A stretch of DNA of 64,000 nt, taken from assembly GCA_903857165.1 (NCBI GenBank), contig CAIODU010000056.1, positions 1-64,000 of the forward strand, written 5' to 3'. The position numbers were made by a program, and so were the translations under genes. This DNA comes from an uncultured Methylococcaceae bacterium. GTDB lineage: Bacteria > Pseudomonadota > Gammaproteobacteria > Methylococcales > Methylococcaceae. Each line of letters opens with the position of its first letter. Positions within the stretch are counted from its first letter, which is position 1. Under the pieces are notes generated by a model. That model did no database searches and was not told the origin of the DNA. It saw nothing but the letters and a program-made list of their open reading frames with translations. Positions 33,745 through 43,460 of this stretch are shown here, in pieces.

Positions 33745-36700
33745 ATGAAATTATTAAAGTTGTTGTTACAGGCATTCGGACCCTTTACCGAAACAACGCT
33801 CGATTTTGCCAGTGGCCCGGCCAACCTGCACATAATCTATGGGCCCAACGAAGCGGGAAAATCCTCGGCGCTCCGGGCGATGACGGATTTGCGTTTCGGG
33901 ATTCCAACCCGCAGCCCGGATGATTTCATCCACCCGTTCAATCAACTGCGCATCGGCGGCGTATTCATGGACGGGCAAGGCGAAACCCTGGGCTTGACCC
34001 GCCGCAAAGGCCGTGGAGCCACCTTGACCCAATTCAATGTGTCCACCGGACTGCCCGATCCCAATCTTCCGGTCACCCGCGAACTCGAATTGGCGTTGAC
34101 CGGCGGTTTGGAGCGGGGCGAGTTCGAGGCGATGTTCGGGCTCGACCATTTCCGGCTGCGCGAGGGCGGTGGCTTGCTGTTAAAGGGCGAAGGCGAGCTT
34201 GGCTTGGCGTTGTTCGAAGCCAGCGCCGGAACGCTTGGGATTGGGGCTATCTTGGCGGGTCTCGATGCCGATGCCAAAAAGCTCTACAACCCCCATGGCG
34301 CGGCCAAAAACTCCACCATCAATGAGGCACGCGGGCAACACGACCTGCAGCGGCAAATCCTTCGTCAGGCACAAACCAAACCTAACGACTGGCAAACCTT
34401 GCAGCGTGACCACGAATCCGCAAAGTCGGCGCTGGCCGATGTTGATGGTGCATTGGAAACCCAGCGCCGGCGTGAAAATGAACTGACCGAATTGCGTACC
34501 GTCGAACCCTTGCTTAGGGAACACGACCGGTTGCTGGCTGAATTGCAAGATTACGCCGGTATTCCTGATTTGCCGGAAAACGCCCGCGAGGAGCGTTTGT
34601 CGGCTGAACAAGACTTGCACCGTATCCGGCTGGAAATCCAAGATGCCAGCCAAGAGTTGGGCCAATGCGCGGAAAAACTAGCCATCCTTGCCATCGAACC
34701 GGCCTTGCTGGATCATGGCGAAGCCATCGAACGCCTGACCGCAGGTGTCGAATCAGTGGCGCGCAGCCGCTTGGAAATAAGGCAACAACAAGTCGCCATC
34801 GAAAAAATGCAGGGCGACATTGCCGCCGCGTCCGCCCGAATCGGACTCGCCTCCAAGGAATTGGAGCCTGTATTGCCCTCCGCCGGCGAACGTGTCAGCC
34901 TTGATCGTCATCTCCAGGAACTCGGCAAACTTGCCGAGCGGTTGGACGGTTATCGACAACGGGCCGAAAAGGTGGAACGGGCATTGCGCCAGCACTTCGA
35001 GGAAACTCCTGTCTTACCTGATCGTCCAGGCTACGCAGCATTGGCACTGGCATTACGCCATGCCCAAGGTTTGGGCGATGTGTCAAGGAAAAAATCCGAG
35101 TTGAGCCGGCAACTTAGAAGCTTGGAAAGCCAGATGGCCCAGTCATTGTCGGATTTAGGCATTGCATCTGTGGATGCACTGCGAGGCATAAGCCCCTTGT
35201 TGGAAAACGAGATCGCCGATACTCGGCAGAGGTTGGCCGATATTGACAAAGCAATACACACACTGCGGAGTGAGGAAAGCCTAATCCGTCGGGATTTGGG
35301 TTCACAGTGCTTGCGCAGACGGCAATTCCAAGCGGAAGGCGAGGTTGTCACCGCAGAAACCTTGCGCCTTGCCCGTACCCGGCGTGACCGACACTGGCAA
35401 CAAATCCGCCAAGCCTATGTGGAAAGGCAAACGTCCATTGCCGAACAGGAAGGTTCCTTGGCAGATGTCTTCGAGACGGAGCAAACCGAAGCAGACCGAC
35501 AGGCGGACATGCTCAGGGCCGATGCCAAACGGGCGGCCGGATTCGAGGAATGTTCCGCCCGCATCGAGGAGATGGAAAAACGTCAGCCGGACATTGCCAA
35601 CGGGCTGCTCAGTTTGGCCACCCGTGCCGAAGCCATCCATGCCGGTTGGTCGCAACGTCTGGCGCGAGCCGGTTTGCCTATGCTTCAAGCCGATTCGCTG
35701 CGGGAATGGCAGGGTTTGCGGCTGGATGCATTGGCTCTCCATGACCGGTTGTCGGCGGCACAGGCGGATTTCGATTTGGTCGAAACCGAATCCCGGTCGG
35801 TGGCAACCGTGTTGGTCGCCGCATTGAAGGCGGTAGGATGCCAGCCTGCGGAAGGGGGCGATGCCAAGGGTTTGCCAGCCTTAATCGAACAAGCCGCAAC
35901 ATGGGTCAAATCTTCCACCGAGGCCCATGCGAAGCACGAAGAACGCATCAAATCCCTCCGCTTCCAACAAATGGAACAGGAAGAAGTCGGCAAACGCATC
36001 GCCGAAACCGAAACCGGTTTACGGCTTCACCAAGACGGATTGAGGGAATGGCATTCCCGGCTGTTGTTAAAGCCAGACAGTCCGCCCGTGGCGGTCAAGG
36101 CCAGACTCGAAGAACTGGATGTCTTAGAGCGCCAAATGGCACAATTGAATGATGCGCTGCTGCGCCAAGCCCAACGACAGTCCGTCATCGACGATCACGA
36201 ATCCCAAGCCATCCGATTGGCCGGCTTGCTGGGCGAGCCAACTCCCGGACTGGTGGAAGACTTCAGCGACAGGCTGCGCAAGCGCTTAAACCTGTCCAAA
36301 GAACAAGACCAACAGCGCAAGAGCTTGCTTCGCGACCAGGCGCGGGCTGCGGAAAAACTCAAGCGGGCTCAAGCGGCCTTGGAGTCCAACACCGCACTGC
36401 TGGCACAGCTATGCAAGGCCGCAGGCATCGAGTCGACCGGATCGTTGCCCGAACGGGAACAAGCGGCGTCACAGAAACGCCAGGCTCGCAATGACCTCGC
36501 CCGGTTGCGGCAGCAATTGGCACAGGCATCGGCCCGGGGGGAACAGTCATTGCGGCAAAGTCTGGCTGGTTTGGATGCCGTCGCCGTCAACAGCGAACAC
36601 GAGCGCTGTAAAGCCGGGATTGTCCGGTTGGAGCAAGGGCAGATTTTGGCACGACAGAAAGAAGAGCAGACTCGCCGGGCATTGGAAGCCGTCGACGCTT

Positions 36701-37245
36701 CCGACAACGCAGCCAAGGCAAGGGAATCCATGGAATCCGCCGCCGCCCGCTGGCGGGTGGCCTTGCGGCCTTGGGCGCGATTGCGATTGGCCCATGCGCT
36801 GCTGGCGGAGGCGCTGAATCGCTTCCGCGAACGCGCCCAAGCGCCGATGGTCGCCTCCGCCTCCGCCTATTTTTGCTTGATGACTGACGGCCGCTACGAA
36901 AAACTGGTGGCGGAAGAGGAGGATGGCAAGCCAGTGCTGCGGGCATTGCGGGCGGACGGGGTAAGAATCGGCATTAATGCCATGAGCGAGGGCACGGCGG
37001 ATCAGCTTTATCTGGCCCTGCGTCTGGCTGCGCTGGAACTGCGCAGAAGTTCACATCCACTGCTGCCTCTAGTGCTGGATGATGTCCTCGTCACCTCCGA
37101 CGACCAACGTGCGACAAACATTTTGCGGGCATTGGCACACTTTGCGGAAGGTGGGCAGGTAATGCTGCTTACCCATCACCGGCACCTTATCGAATTGGCG
37201 AAGGGGGAACTGGACGGGCAAGCCTTGGCCATCCATTATTTATGA
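33745..37245 (+). CDS. yhaN: YhaN-like SMC/SbcC-type ATPase
   Basis: 1166 residues. Walker A IYGPNEAGKSSALRAM (residues 33-41 core), Q-loop region, then a long coiled coil of Arg/Glu/Gln/Ala heptads spanning about residues 190-1000 with a central turn, and the C-terminal ATPase half: MSEGTADQLYLALRLAALEL (signature-like), LLPLVLDDVLVTSDDQRATN (Walker B, about 1106) and LLTHHRHLIE (His switch). It should form a head-and-arm dimer with YhaO. Expected role: DNA-end processing and repair, possibly phage-related. Confidence 0.93.
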   Translation: MKLLKLLLQAFGPFTETTLDFASGPANLHIIYGPNEAGKSSALRAMTDLRFGIPTRSPDDFIHPFNQLRIGGVFMDGQGETLGLTRRKGRGATLTQFNVSTGLPDPNLPVTRELELALTGGLERGEFEAMFGLDHFRLREGGGLLLKGEGELGLALFEASAGTLGIGAILAGLDADAKKLYNPHGAAKNSTINEARGQHDLQRQILRQAQTKPNDWQTLQRDHESAKSALADVDGALETQRRRENELTELRTVEPLLREHDRLLAELQDYAGIPDLPENAREERLSAEQDLHRIRLEIQDASQELGQCAEKLAILAIEPALLDHGEAIERLTAGVESVARSRLEIRQQQVAIEKMQGDIAAASARIGLASKELEPVLPSAGERVSLDRHLQELGKLAERLDGYRQRAEKVERALRQHFEETPVLPDRPGYAALALALRHAQGLGDVSRKKSELSRQLRSLESQMAQSLSDLGIASVDALRGISPLLENEIADTRQRLADIDKAIHTLRSEESLIRRDLGSQCLRRRQFQAEGEVVTAETLRLARTRRDRHWQQIRQAYVERQTSIAEQEGSLADVFETEQTEADRQADMLRADAKRAAGFEECSARIEEMEKRQPDIANGLLSLATRAEAIHAGWSQRLARAGLPMLQADSLREWQGLRLDALALHDRLSAAQADFDLVETESRSVATVLVAALKAVGCQPAEGGDAKGLPALIEQAATWVKSSTEAHAKHEERIKSLRFQQMEQEEVGKRIAETETGLRLHQDGLREWHSRLLLKPDSPPVAVKARLEELDVLERQMAQLNDALLRQAQRQSVIDDHESQAIRLAGLLGEPTPGLVEDFSDRLRKRLNLSKEQDQQRKSLLRDQARAAEKLKRAQAALESNTALLAQLCKAAGIESTGSLPEREQAASQKRQARNDLARLRQQLAQASARGEQSLRQSLAGLDAVAVNSEHERCKAGIVRLEQGQILARQKEEQTRRALEAVDASDNAAKARESMESAAARWRVALRPWARLRLAHALLAEALNRFRERAQAPMVASASAYFCLMTDGRYEKLVAEEEDGKPVLRALRADGVRIGINAMSEGTADQLYLALRLAALELRRSSHPLLPLVLDDVLVTSDDQRATNILRALAHFAEGGQVMLLTHHRHLIELAKGELDGQALAIHYL

Positions 37246-37254
37246 GGTCACACG

Positions 37255-37281
37255 TAGGGGCGGGTTTGGAACCCGCCCCTA
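37255..37281. repeat. Perfect 12-bp hairpin between yhaN and rodZ (convergent)
   Basis: TAGGGGCGGGTT, TGG, AACCCGCCCCTA. A dispersed-type palindrome in the 67-base gap between two genes that point at each other. No T-run follows, so a bidirectional stop is possible but not shown. Confidence 0.75.
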
Positions 37282-37312
37282 ATGCGATTGGGTTGAAAAT
37301 CGAATGAAAGCC

Positions 37313-38329
37313 TCATGGCCTTTTCTTATTATTCTTATGAACAGTCGAATCTTCCGTTTCCTGGGGCATTGTCTGGCCTATGGTGAATTTGGCGACGGCC
37401 CCGGCTTTACTTTTTGGCGGCGTGAAAGGCTTGCCATTGAACTCGATCCTCGTTGCGGGGGCGTTGCCCAAGACGACAAGGAAGGGTGCCTGCCCCGTGA
37501 AACTTTGGTCGGTGCCGGCTGGTATCTTTTTGTAGACAAGGCGGCGACCGGCATGGTCGCGGATACCCACCCAGGCAGTGGCAGAAAGGTGGATGGCAAT
37601 CGTGTCTGGCCCAAGGCTTTCAGGCGGGCTTGACGCGGCAGGACTCCCCGCCGCTTGCGAACTTGCATTGGCTGTCTTTTCATCCCCGGCCTTGGTGGCT
37701 TCAGGCTTTGGCGTATCCACAAGTTCATTTGTGCCGGTCGCAATCGCAGGCAAGGGTTTCTCCGCAAATTTGGCAGACTCGGCATTATCGCCCGGCTGGC
37801 TGCCCTGCCCATTGGGCAGGCTTTCCGACGACCCCTCGGGGGTTTTATTCCCATCCGCCGTTGGCGTGGATGACAGCGGCAGGGAGCCTGTCTCCACCCC
37901 CCACTGCGCTGCCGGCATCCACACTGAAAACAAATATCTGCTGCCAGCCCACGCAGCCACCGACAAAACACCAACAACTAGCAGCAGATAAAGACCCCAA
38001 GGCGGTTTTGCAGTTTCTGAGTTTTGCGGTGGCGTTTGGAGGTGGGCTTGATCCGGGAGAATAGCCCGGCTATAGGATTCGACCAAGGGTTCGGTTGGCA
38101 GACTTAACAACCGCCCGTAATTGCGGAGATAGCCCTTCACGAACACTGGCTGGAACTGGCCGAAATTGTTTTCTTCCAGCGCAATGATGACGCGGGGTGA
38201 GAGATGCAAACTGGCGGCAACGGATTGAATCGACAGATTGCCCGCTTCTCGCGCCCTGCGGAGTTGCCTGCCCACATCCACAAGGTGCTCGGTCGGTTCT
38301 TGGGGGTTCCCCTCGCTAAATTTAGACAC
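37313..38329 (-). CDS. rodZ: RodZ-like cytoskeletal protein
   Basis: 338 residues, GTG start 38329 preceded by TTGGAGTAAAAC. N-terminal Cro/HTH domain (GRQLRRAREAGNLSIQSVAA, VIIALEENNFGQFQPVFVKG), a transmembrane segment (LYLLLVVGVLSVAAWAGSR, about residues 112-130), a long Ser/Pro/Ala-rich periplasmic linker, and a C-terminal DUF4115-type beta domain (ATAWVGIRDHAGRRLVYKKI, GNAPATRIEFNGKPF). It links MreB to the cell-shape machinery. ispG, a frequent neighbour in gammaproteobacteria, is absent. Confidence 0.9.
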   Translation of the reverse strand: MSKFSEGNPQEPTEHLVDVGRQLRRAREAGNLSIQSVAASLHLSPRVIIALEENNFGQFQPVFVKGYLRNYGRLLSLPTEPLVESYSRAILPDQAHLQTPPQNSETAKPPWGLYLLLVVGVLSVAAWAGSRYLFSVWMPAAQWGVETGSLPLSSTPTADGNKTPEGSSESLPNGQGSQPGDNAESAKFAEKPLPAIATGTNELVDTPKPEATKAGDEKTANASSQAAGSPAASSPPESLGPDTIAIHLSATAWVGIRDHAGRRLVYKKIPAGTDQSFTGQAPFLVVLGNAPATRIEFNGKPFTPPKSKAGAVAKFTIGQTMPQETEDSTVHKNNKKRP

Positions 38330-38447
38330 GTTTTACTCCAACAGATAATAAACTATTCAAGACAGTATTTTCGAATGCCTGCATCAATTTCACTTGGGCA
38401 ATCCCACACCCGACCGCCAAGACAATCGCTGCAACAACGCATTTCAT
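38322..38447 (-). CDS. Possible 41-residue lipoprotein upstream of rodZ
   Basis: ATG 38447 reads MKCVVAAIVLAVGCGIAQVK and continues to a TAA overlapping the rodZ start by 8 bases. The first 14 residues form a signal peptide with a lipobox-like AVGC. GAGGTG lies about 9 bases upstream. It could be the decayed start of a pilF-like lipoprotein gene often found before rodZ, or a real leader protein coupled to rodZ. The rest of the 353-base gap 38330-38682 shows no other gene. Confidence 0.35.
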   Translation of the reverse strand: MKCVVAAIVLAVGCGIAQVKLMQAFENTVLNSLLSVGVKRV

Positions 38448-38682
38448 GCTAGCCACACCTCGCCGCTAAAAATTAAGGGCATCTGCGGCCAAGATCGCCC
38501 TTGGCCTTCACTTGATGATAACGGGCAGTTTACATGATTTTGTTGCCGCTGACTCTTCAAAGCTTAAGTCAACAGCAATAATCACTTTGACTTTTTGCCA
38601 TCCAATGCAATGGAAGTGCAATGAACCACCCGGTAAATGGTATACTTCCAAAAAAACAGACGAATGCAATCAGTTGATTAAC

Positions 38683-39987
38683 ATGAAATACCTGACAGAA
38701 TGCCCAGAACGGAAATCACTCAACGATGATATTCATGCCAGACCTTATCTGGAACTGAATCCACCGGAACAGATTTCTTATCTTGCCTTGTTAGTGGACC
38801 GGGAAGAACGCTTACGCGAGCCGGCGCACTTGCGATTGCTCTGCGAGCAGTTCGGCTTGCCGCAGCCAGTCAATTTGGACAGCAAAGATATTTTAATCGA
38901 TTTTGGCAAATTCCGCCTGAAGATGGAGGTGCACGCGGAATATACCCATTACAAAATCATACAACAGTCAAAACCTAAAGACCCGTTCGCCAGACCGCCT
39001 ATACTATCGGTACCCGGGGAATGGCTTGGCGGGTTGCCGGGAAAAGTATTGGTCGGCATCCATGTTGCCATTCTTGATGGGTCAAATTCAAAACTAAATC
39101 TTGCCCCGGAAAACCTGCCCCGCTATTTTGACGGCAATCGCTTGATTGGCGGCAACATTGCCGGCGGAAACGGGGCCGCTTATAGTGACTTCTTGATTCA
39201 TGAAGATGGCTTTAGCCGCCTACTCATCGTCAATCACCAGTTTGCCCCCGGCCAGGCGGGGCGGTGTTTGCAGCGGTTATTGGAAATCGAAACCTACCGC
39301 ATGTTGGCCTTGCTCGGCTTGCCGAAGGCGAGGGCCATTTTGCCTGAATTGCCCAATGCCGACCACCAGTTGGTCAGATTGACGGCTTCCCTGGATGAGG
39401 ATGACGGGCAATCCGACGAAACCTTGCTGGACGAACTGACCCGGCTCGCCGCCACCATCGAAAACAAAGTGTCCGCGACCTATGCCCGCTTCAACGCCAC
39501 CCGCAGTTACGCTTCCCTCGTCACGATTAGGCTGGAACAACTGCGCGAATCCAAAATAGAAGGCATACCCACCTTCACCGAGTTTTTGGAGCGCCGTTTG
39601 AACCCCGCCATCAGTACATGCAATTCGGTTGACCATTGGCTGCACCAGTTGGCCCAACGCATCTCCAATATCAACCAGTTATTGCTTACCCGGATTGATG
39701 TCCGGCGCAAGCAGCAAAACCAAGATATATTAGAGTCCTTAAACCGACGTGCAAAAATGCAACTGCGTTTGCAACAGGCCATTGAGGGAGTGTCGGTGAT
39801 GGCAATCACCTATACCGCCGTGAGTTTGATTGGCGTACTGCTCGGCGGGGTCAAGTCGATAGGCATCCATATCAACTCTGACTTGGCCATGGCCTTGGTC
39901 ATCCCCATCATTGGATATTTTGTTTATCTCGGCGCGGTTCATCTTAATGAAACCATAGAAAAGGAAGACAAGGGGCAAAATGGTTAG
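38683..39987 (+). CDS. DUF3422-family membrane protein
   Basis: 434 residues from ATG 38683 (MKYLTECPERKSLNDDIHAR); the frame to 38512 is without support. RPYLELNPPEQISYLALL and LIVNHQFAPGQAGRCLQRLL are recognisable DUF3422 segments. The C-terminus has a helical arm (MQLRLQQAIEGVSVMAITYT) and two transmembrane helices (SLIGVLLGG region and ALVIPIIGYFVYLGAVHL). Function unknown; a cytoplasmic domain anchored at the C-terminus resembles metal-transport-related proteins. Confidence 0.82.
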   Translation: MKYLTECPERKSLNDDIHARPYLELNPPEQISYLALLVDREERLREPAHLRLLCEQFGLPQPVNLDSKDILIDFGKFRLKMEVHAEYTHYKIIQQSKPKDPFARPPILSVPGEWLGGLPGKVLVGIHVAILDGSNSKLNLAPENLPRYFDGNRLIGGNIAGGNGAAYSDFLIHEDGFSRLLIVNHQFAPGQAGRCLQRLLEIETYRMLALLGLPKARAILPELPNADHQLVRLTASLDEDDGQSDETLLDELTRLAATIENKVSATYARFNATRSYASLVTIRLEQLRESKIEGIPTFTEFLERRLNPAISTCNSVDHWLHQLAQRISNINQLLLTRIDVRRKQQNQDILESLNRRAKMQLRLQQAIEGVSVMAITYTAVSLIGVLLGGVKSIGIHINSDLAMALVIPIIGYFVYLGAVHLNETIEKEDKGQNG

Positions 39988-40003
39988 GACATTTGCGGGA
40001 ATG

Positions 40004-40027
40004 CCCTTACCCGAAGGGATTTTTTTT
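40004..40027 (+). terminator. Probable terminator after the DUF3422 gene
   Basis: CCCTT, loop ACCCG, AAGGG, A, then seven or more T residues. A short stem, but with a clear T-run, 17 bases after the stop. The FAH gene ends nearby on the opposite strand. Confidence 0.55.
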
Positions 40028-40046
40028 CGAAAATCGCCTTGGCACA

Positions 40047-40853
40047 TTAACACACCTCGTCCCTGACCGGATTGGTGAGTTTGCCGATATTTTCAATCTC
40101 AACAGTCACCGTATCGCCCTCCTTTAGCCAAACGGGTGGGGTACGCGCCATGCCGACGCCGTGCGGCGTGCCTGTCAGAATCACGGTGCCCGGCAGCAGC
40201 GTCGTGCTGCCGCTCAAGAATGCAATCAGCGCCGGCACGTCGAAAATCATGTCGCTGGTGTTCCAATCTTGCATGATCTGTCCATTCAGGACGGTCTTGA
40301 TGCTCAGATTGTTCGGATTGGGAATCTCATCAGCTGTAACCAGCACCGGGCCGAGTGGGCAGAACGTGTCGAACGTCTTGCCACGGCACCACTGGCCGCC
40401 TCCCCCAGACTTCTGCCAATCACGGGCGCTGACATCATTGGCGCAGGTGTAGCCCAGCACATGGGCGAGGGCGTTCTCCCGGCTCACATTCTTGGCTGCC
40501 TTGCCGATGACCACCGCCAGTTCGCACTCATAATCGACCTTGTCGCTTTTCAAATGCATAGGCAGGAAGATAGGTTCCCCCGGATGCTGAATGACGTTCG
40601 GCAGCTTCATGAACACCACAGGATGCTGCGGAATGGCCGCCTTCGCCTCTTCCGCATGAAACGTGTAGTTCAAGCCGATGCACACAATCGCCACCGGCTG
40701 AATCGGAGCGAGCAACCTTGACACCTTGACTTGGCGATCCGTCACTTGATACTCACCAAACAGATTGCCTTCAATTGCCAGCGCTGAACCGTCCGGCTGT
40801 TGCGAGGCGTGTCCGCCATCACCCTGCGCATCAATGTAACGGATTATCTTCAT
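40047..40853 (-). CDS. Fumarylacetoacetate hydrolase family protein
   Basis: 268 residues from ATG 40853; an ATG at 40976 is less likely because it lies in the repeat element. Metal site: [20 protein letters not shown] (E-x-E) and [20 protein letters not shown] with the following D. C-terminal [20 protein letters not shown] is the standard FAH end. The enzyme would cleave a C-C bond in an acylpyruvate or act as a hydratase or decarboxylase. No pathway neighbours are seen. Confidence 0.88.
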   Translation of the reverse strand: MKIIRYIDAQGDGGHASQQPDGSALAIEGNLFGEYQVTDRQVKVSRLLAPIQPVAIVCIGLNYTFHAEEAKAAIPQHPVVFMKLPNVIQHPGEPIFLPMHLKSDKVDYECELAVVIGKAAKNVSRENALAHVLGYTCANDVSARDWQKSGGGGQWCRGKTFDTFCPLGPVLVTADEIPNPNNLSIKTVLNGQIMQDWNTSDMIFDVPALIAFLSGSTTLLPGTVILTGTPHGVGMARTPPVWLKEGDTVTVEIENIGKLTNPVRDEVC

Positions 40854-40880
40854 TGTAAATATTGCCAAAAAGGGGTTGGG

Positions 40881-41021
40881 GAGTGTGCCCAATACTGTTG
40901 AATTAAGCCTATGCAACAGAATCCGTAGGGCGGCAACCCTTTGCCGCCGAGGGGAGAACAAGTTCATTGTCGGCATGGGGATGCCGACCTACTCCTTAAT
41001 TCAACAGTATTGGGGAGTGTG
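40881..41021. mobile_element. 127-bp inverted-repeat element with 7-bp direct repeats
   Basis: CCCAATACTGTTGAATTAAG (40888-40907) and CTTAATTCAACAGTATTGGG (inverse, 40995-41014) bound a 127-bp unit with GTAGGGCGGCAACCC and GTCGGCATGGGGATGCCGAC hairpins inside. GAGTGTG occurs immediately on both sides (40881-40887, 41015-41021). Not coding. The TTCAACAG segment also borders the insertion in the TPR gene. Confidence 0.75.
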
Positions 41022-41107
41022 CCTGGGGGTTTACCGGACACCTGAGCATGAAAAATACGCAGGCAGAGGCGGATTGTCAATCAATTTGGACAACCCGCGT
41101 CAATAGC

Positions 41108-42661
41108 TTACTCTGGAAGCTTGTAGCCTTTGTCTTGAAATAATTTCACACAAGCATCGACCACAGGCCCGTCGAACAGAATGCCCCGTTGCGCGACGAT
41201 TTCCCCAAGCGCCGCCTTGACGCCAAGGGCGGGCCGGTAAGTGCTGTGGGACGACATGGCTTCGACCACATCGGCGACGGCGAGAATTTTCGATTCCAGC
41301 AACATTTGATTGCCTTTCAAGCCTTGTGGATAGCCCGTGCCGTTGACGCGCTCGTGATGCTGCAAAATAATCTGCGCAATGGGCCAAGGGTATTCTATGT
41401 CTTTAACCATCTCGAAGCCAAAGCTTGAGTGTTCCTGTATCAGGGAGAACTCTTTGGAGGTCAAGCCTCTTGGTTTGCTGAATAATTCGGACGGAATGCG
41501 AATCTTGCCGACATCATGAAATGTGGCTGCCAGGTGCAGGCCATGAATACGATCTTCCGTTAGCCCCAACTGACCGGCAATCTCCCTGCAGAGGCTTGCA
41601 ACCCGGCGTTGATGCCCTCCGACATGGGTGCCGCGCAGGTCGATCATGGAAGCGATGGCTTGGATCGACTGTTCCAGGCTGTTGCGCAGTGCGGCTTCGT
41701 TCTTTCTGTAGGTGGCGAGTGTGCGCAGAGTGACGATGCCATAAGCCAGATCGTCAGCCAGTTCTTGCAGCAGCGCCCGTTCTTCGACTGGCCAAGTCTC
41801 AATCGACGAACCGTACACCGTGACACACCCCAACAAACCACTGGCGTGGCGAAGCGGCAGTGCGATTGCCGAATGATATCCGCGCGTCAATGCCTCGACC
41901 CTCCATGGGATCATGCTGGGATCGTTGGCGATATCTTCGACGAATTGCAATTCGCCCGACCTGATCGCGTTGCCGGTCGGCCCCAATCCTTTCTCGGTGT
42001 AGCCCCAAGTGACTTCCGCAACTTTCAAATAACCTTCTTCGTAACCATAGTGGGCCATCGGTTGCACCCGACTTCCCCCTGATGCGTCGGCATAACCCAC
42101 CCATGCCATGCGATAGCCCCCGGTCTCCACGATGACGCGGCAGATTGAGTTGAGCAGATCCAATTCGTCCGGTGTGTTTATCAAAACTGTCGTGGTGTCG
42201 CTGATGACTTTTAACGCACGGGCGGTGATTCTCAGTGCTTTTTCCGCCAAATCCTGCGCGGTGATATTGCGTATCGTGCACTGAATGACAGCAACGCCAT
42301 CGTAGTTTGACAAAAAACAGGCAAATTCGACGGAAATTTGCTGTCCATCCTTGGTTTTCAATGGAAGGTTGTCATAACGGATGTGGCCCTTCTTCTGCAA
42401 ATCGACAAAAGCTTCCTTGCCGAGTTCGGTGTTCTCAAACACACCCACTTCCCAAACCCGCTTTCCTAGAAACTCTTCACGGGTATAGCCCAGCAAGTCA
42501 ACCATAAAAGGGTTGACATCCTCGATTTGCGAAGTCCATGCATTAAGCAAGAGGATGCCATCTTGGGCAGTTTCAAAAAGCTGACGGTAGCGCCGGTTCA
42601 GATCGGCTGCCGAAAGCGGCATACTGCTTTGTGTCATATCGTGCCTATTGCCTTTGTCCAC
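41108..42661 (-). CDS. PAS-GAF-HD-GYP cyclic-di-GMP phosphodiesterase
   Basis: 517 residues from GTG 42661, which has GGAGGA 5 bases upstream; ATG 42637 is the alternative. PAS domain (residues about 20-135: RYRQLFETAQDGILLLNAWT, RNITAQDLAEKALR), GAF domain (about 160-310: ICRVIVETGGYRMAWVGYAD, AIALPLRHASGLLGCVTVYG), then HD-GYP: GGHQRRVASLC, LAATFHDVGKIRIPSELFS (HD), LQHHERVNGTGYPQGLKG (GYP). Hydrolyses c-di-GMP to pGpG/GMP; orn in this window completes pGpG turnover. The signal is unknown. Confidence 0.92.
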   Translation of the reverse strand: MDKGNRHDMTQSSMPLSAADLNRRYRQLFETAQDGILLLNAWTSQIEDVNPFMVDLLGYTREEFLGKRVWEVGVFENTELGKEAFVDLQKKGHIRYDNLPLKTKDGQQISVEFACFLSNYDGVAVIQCTIRNITAQDLAEKALRITARALKVISDTTTVLINTPDELDLLNSICRVIVETGGYRMAWVGYADASGGSRVQPMAHYGYEEGYLKVAEVTWGYTEKGLGPTGNAIRSGELQFVEDIANDPSMIPWRVEALTRGYHSAIALPLRHASGLLGCVTVYGSSIETWPVEERALLQELADDLAYGIVTLRTLATYRKNEAALRNSLEQSIQAIASMIDLRGTHVGGHQRRVASLCREIAGQLGLTEDRIHGLHLAATFHDVGKIRIPSELFSKPRGLTSKEFSLIQEHSSFGFEMVKDIEYPWPIAQIILQHHERVNGTGYPQGLKGNQMLLESKILAVADVVEAMSSHSTYRPALGVKAALGEIVAQRGILFDGPVVDACVKLFQDKGYKLPE

Positions 42662-42825
42662 GGAAATCCTCCAACAAGAAGTGAAGCCTGAATTGAATTC
42701 CCCCACCATTGGGGGTAGCTCAAGGATACTCCGAAGTATCGGACGATGAAACCTTGTGACCGCAGGAAACACCCTCCCGCCTTGTTTTAGGGCGTCAAGA
42801 ACTTCGCGTCGAGGTCAACACTTAC

Positions 42826-43330
42826 ATAACGGCAAGTTACCGTCCATGGCACTGGATTCCTGCATCCCTGCTGGAATGACGGCATTTTCGGTTTGGCGGG
42901 ACTTGTGTATAACGACGAGAGCTCCAGCTTGGGAACCCATTGCTGGCAAGCTCCAGCTTGTCTTGTCCGGGGAAGCTGGAGCTTCCAAGGCCGCATTCCC
43001 AGGCTGGATCTCTCGCCGTTATACACAAGTGTAAGAGGCCCGTCATTCCGGCATGGACTGCCGGAATCCAGTCACAAGGATGTGAACCTAGGGGCTGGCA
43101 ACTCACCTGAATCAAGCACTTGTGCAAGCGGCATGTTACCGTCCTTAGGCTCTGGATTCCGGCAGTCCATGCCGGAATGACGGCATTTTCGGTTTGGCGG
43201 GACTTGTGTATGACGATGAGAGCTCCGGCTTGGGAACCCATCGCTGGCAAGCTCCAGCTTGTCTTGTCTGGGGAAGCTGGAGCTTCCAAGGCCGCATTCC
43301 CAAGCCGGAGCTTGGGGACGAGCGAAAATA
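42826..43330. repeat. Two tandem copies of a composite repeat
   Basis: Two roughly 200-bp copies (about 42826-43030 and 43128-43330) each read: GTTACCGTCC, CTGGATTCC, GGAATGACGGCATTTTCGG, TTTGGCGGGACTTGTGTATA, the CTCCAGCTTGGGAACCCAT palindrome half, GGCAAGCTCCAGCTTGTCTT and GGAGCTTCCAAGGCCGCATT. A TGCCGGAATCCAGTCACAAG hairpin unit lies between them. The whole 42.7-43.46 kb gap has no gene. Confidence 0.85.
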
Positions 43331-43460
43331 CAAATGATTGTGCCGAAGGCACTCCTTCTTGTCAAAAGCCTTTTAGACTCCAACCCATTGATTTATCGTT
43401 GTCAAAATGGGCAAAAACCGAATACTTTCACAGTCTCCTGAACGCGGGAATCATCACAAC

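Noticed and set aside
33942-36946. Many long frames on both strands within yhaN
   Set aside because: They are frame shadows of a GC-rich coiled-coil gene, with biased low-complexity composition and no domains.
42787-43383. Several small ORFs over the tandem repeat cluster
   Set aside because: They all translate the same dispersed repeat (LVPKLRLGN-type peptides), which is not protein coding.
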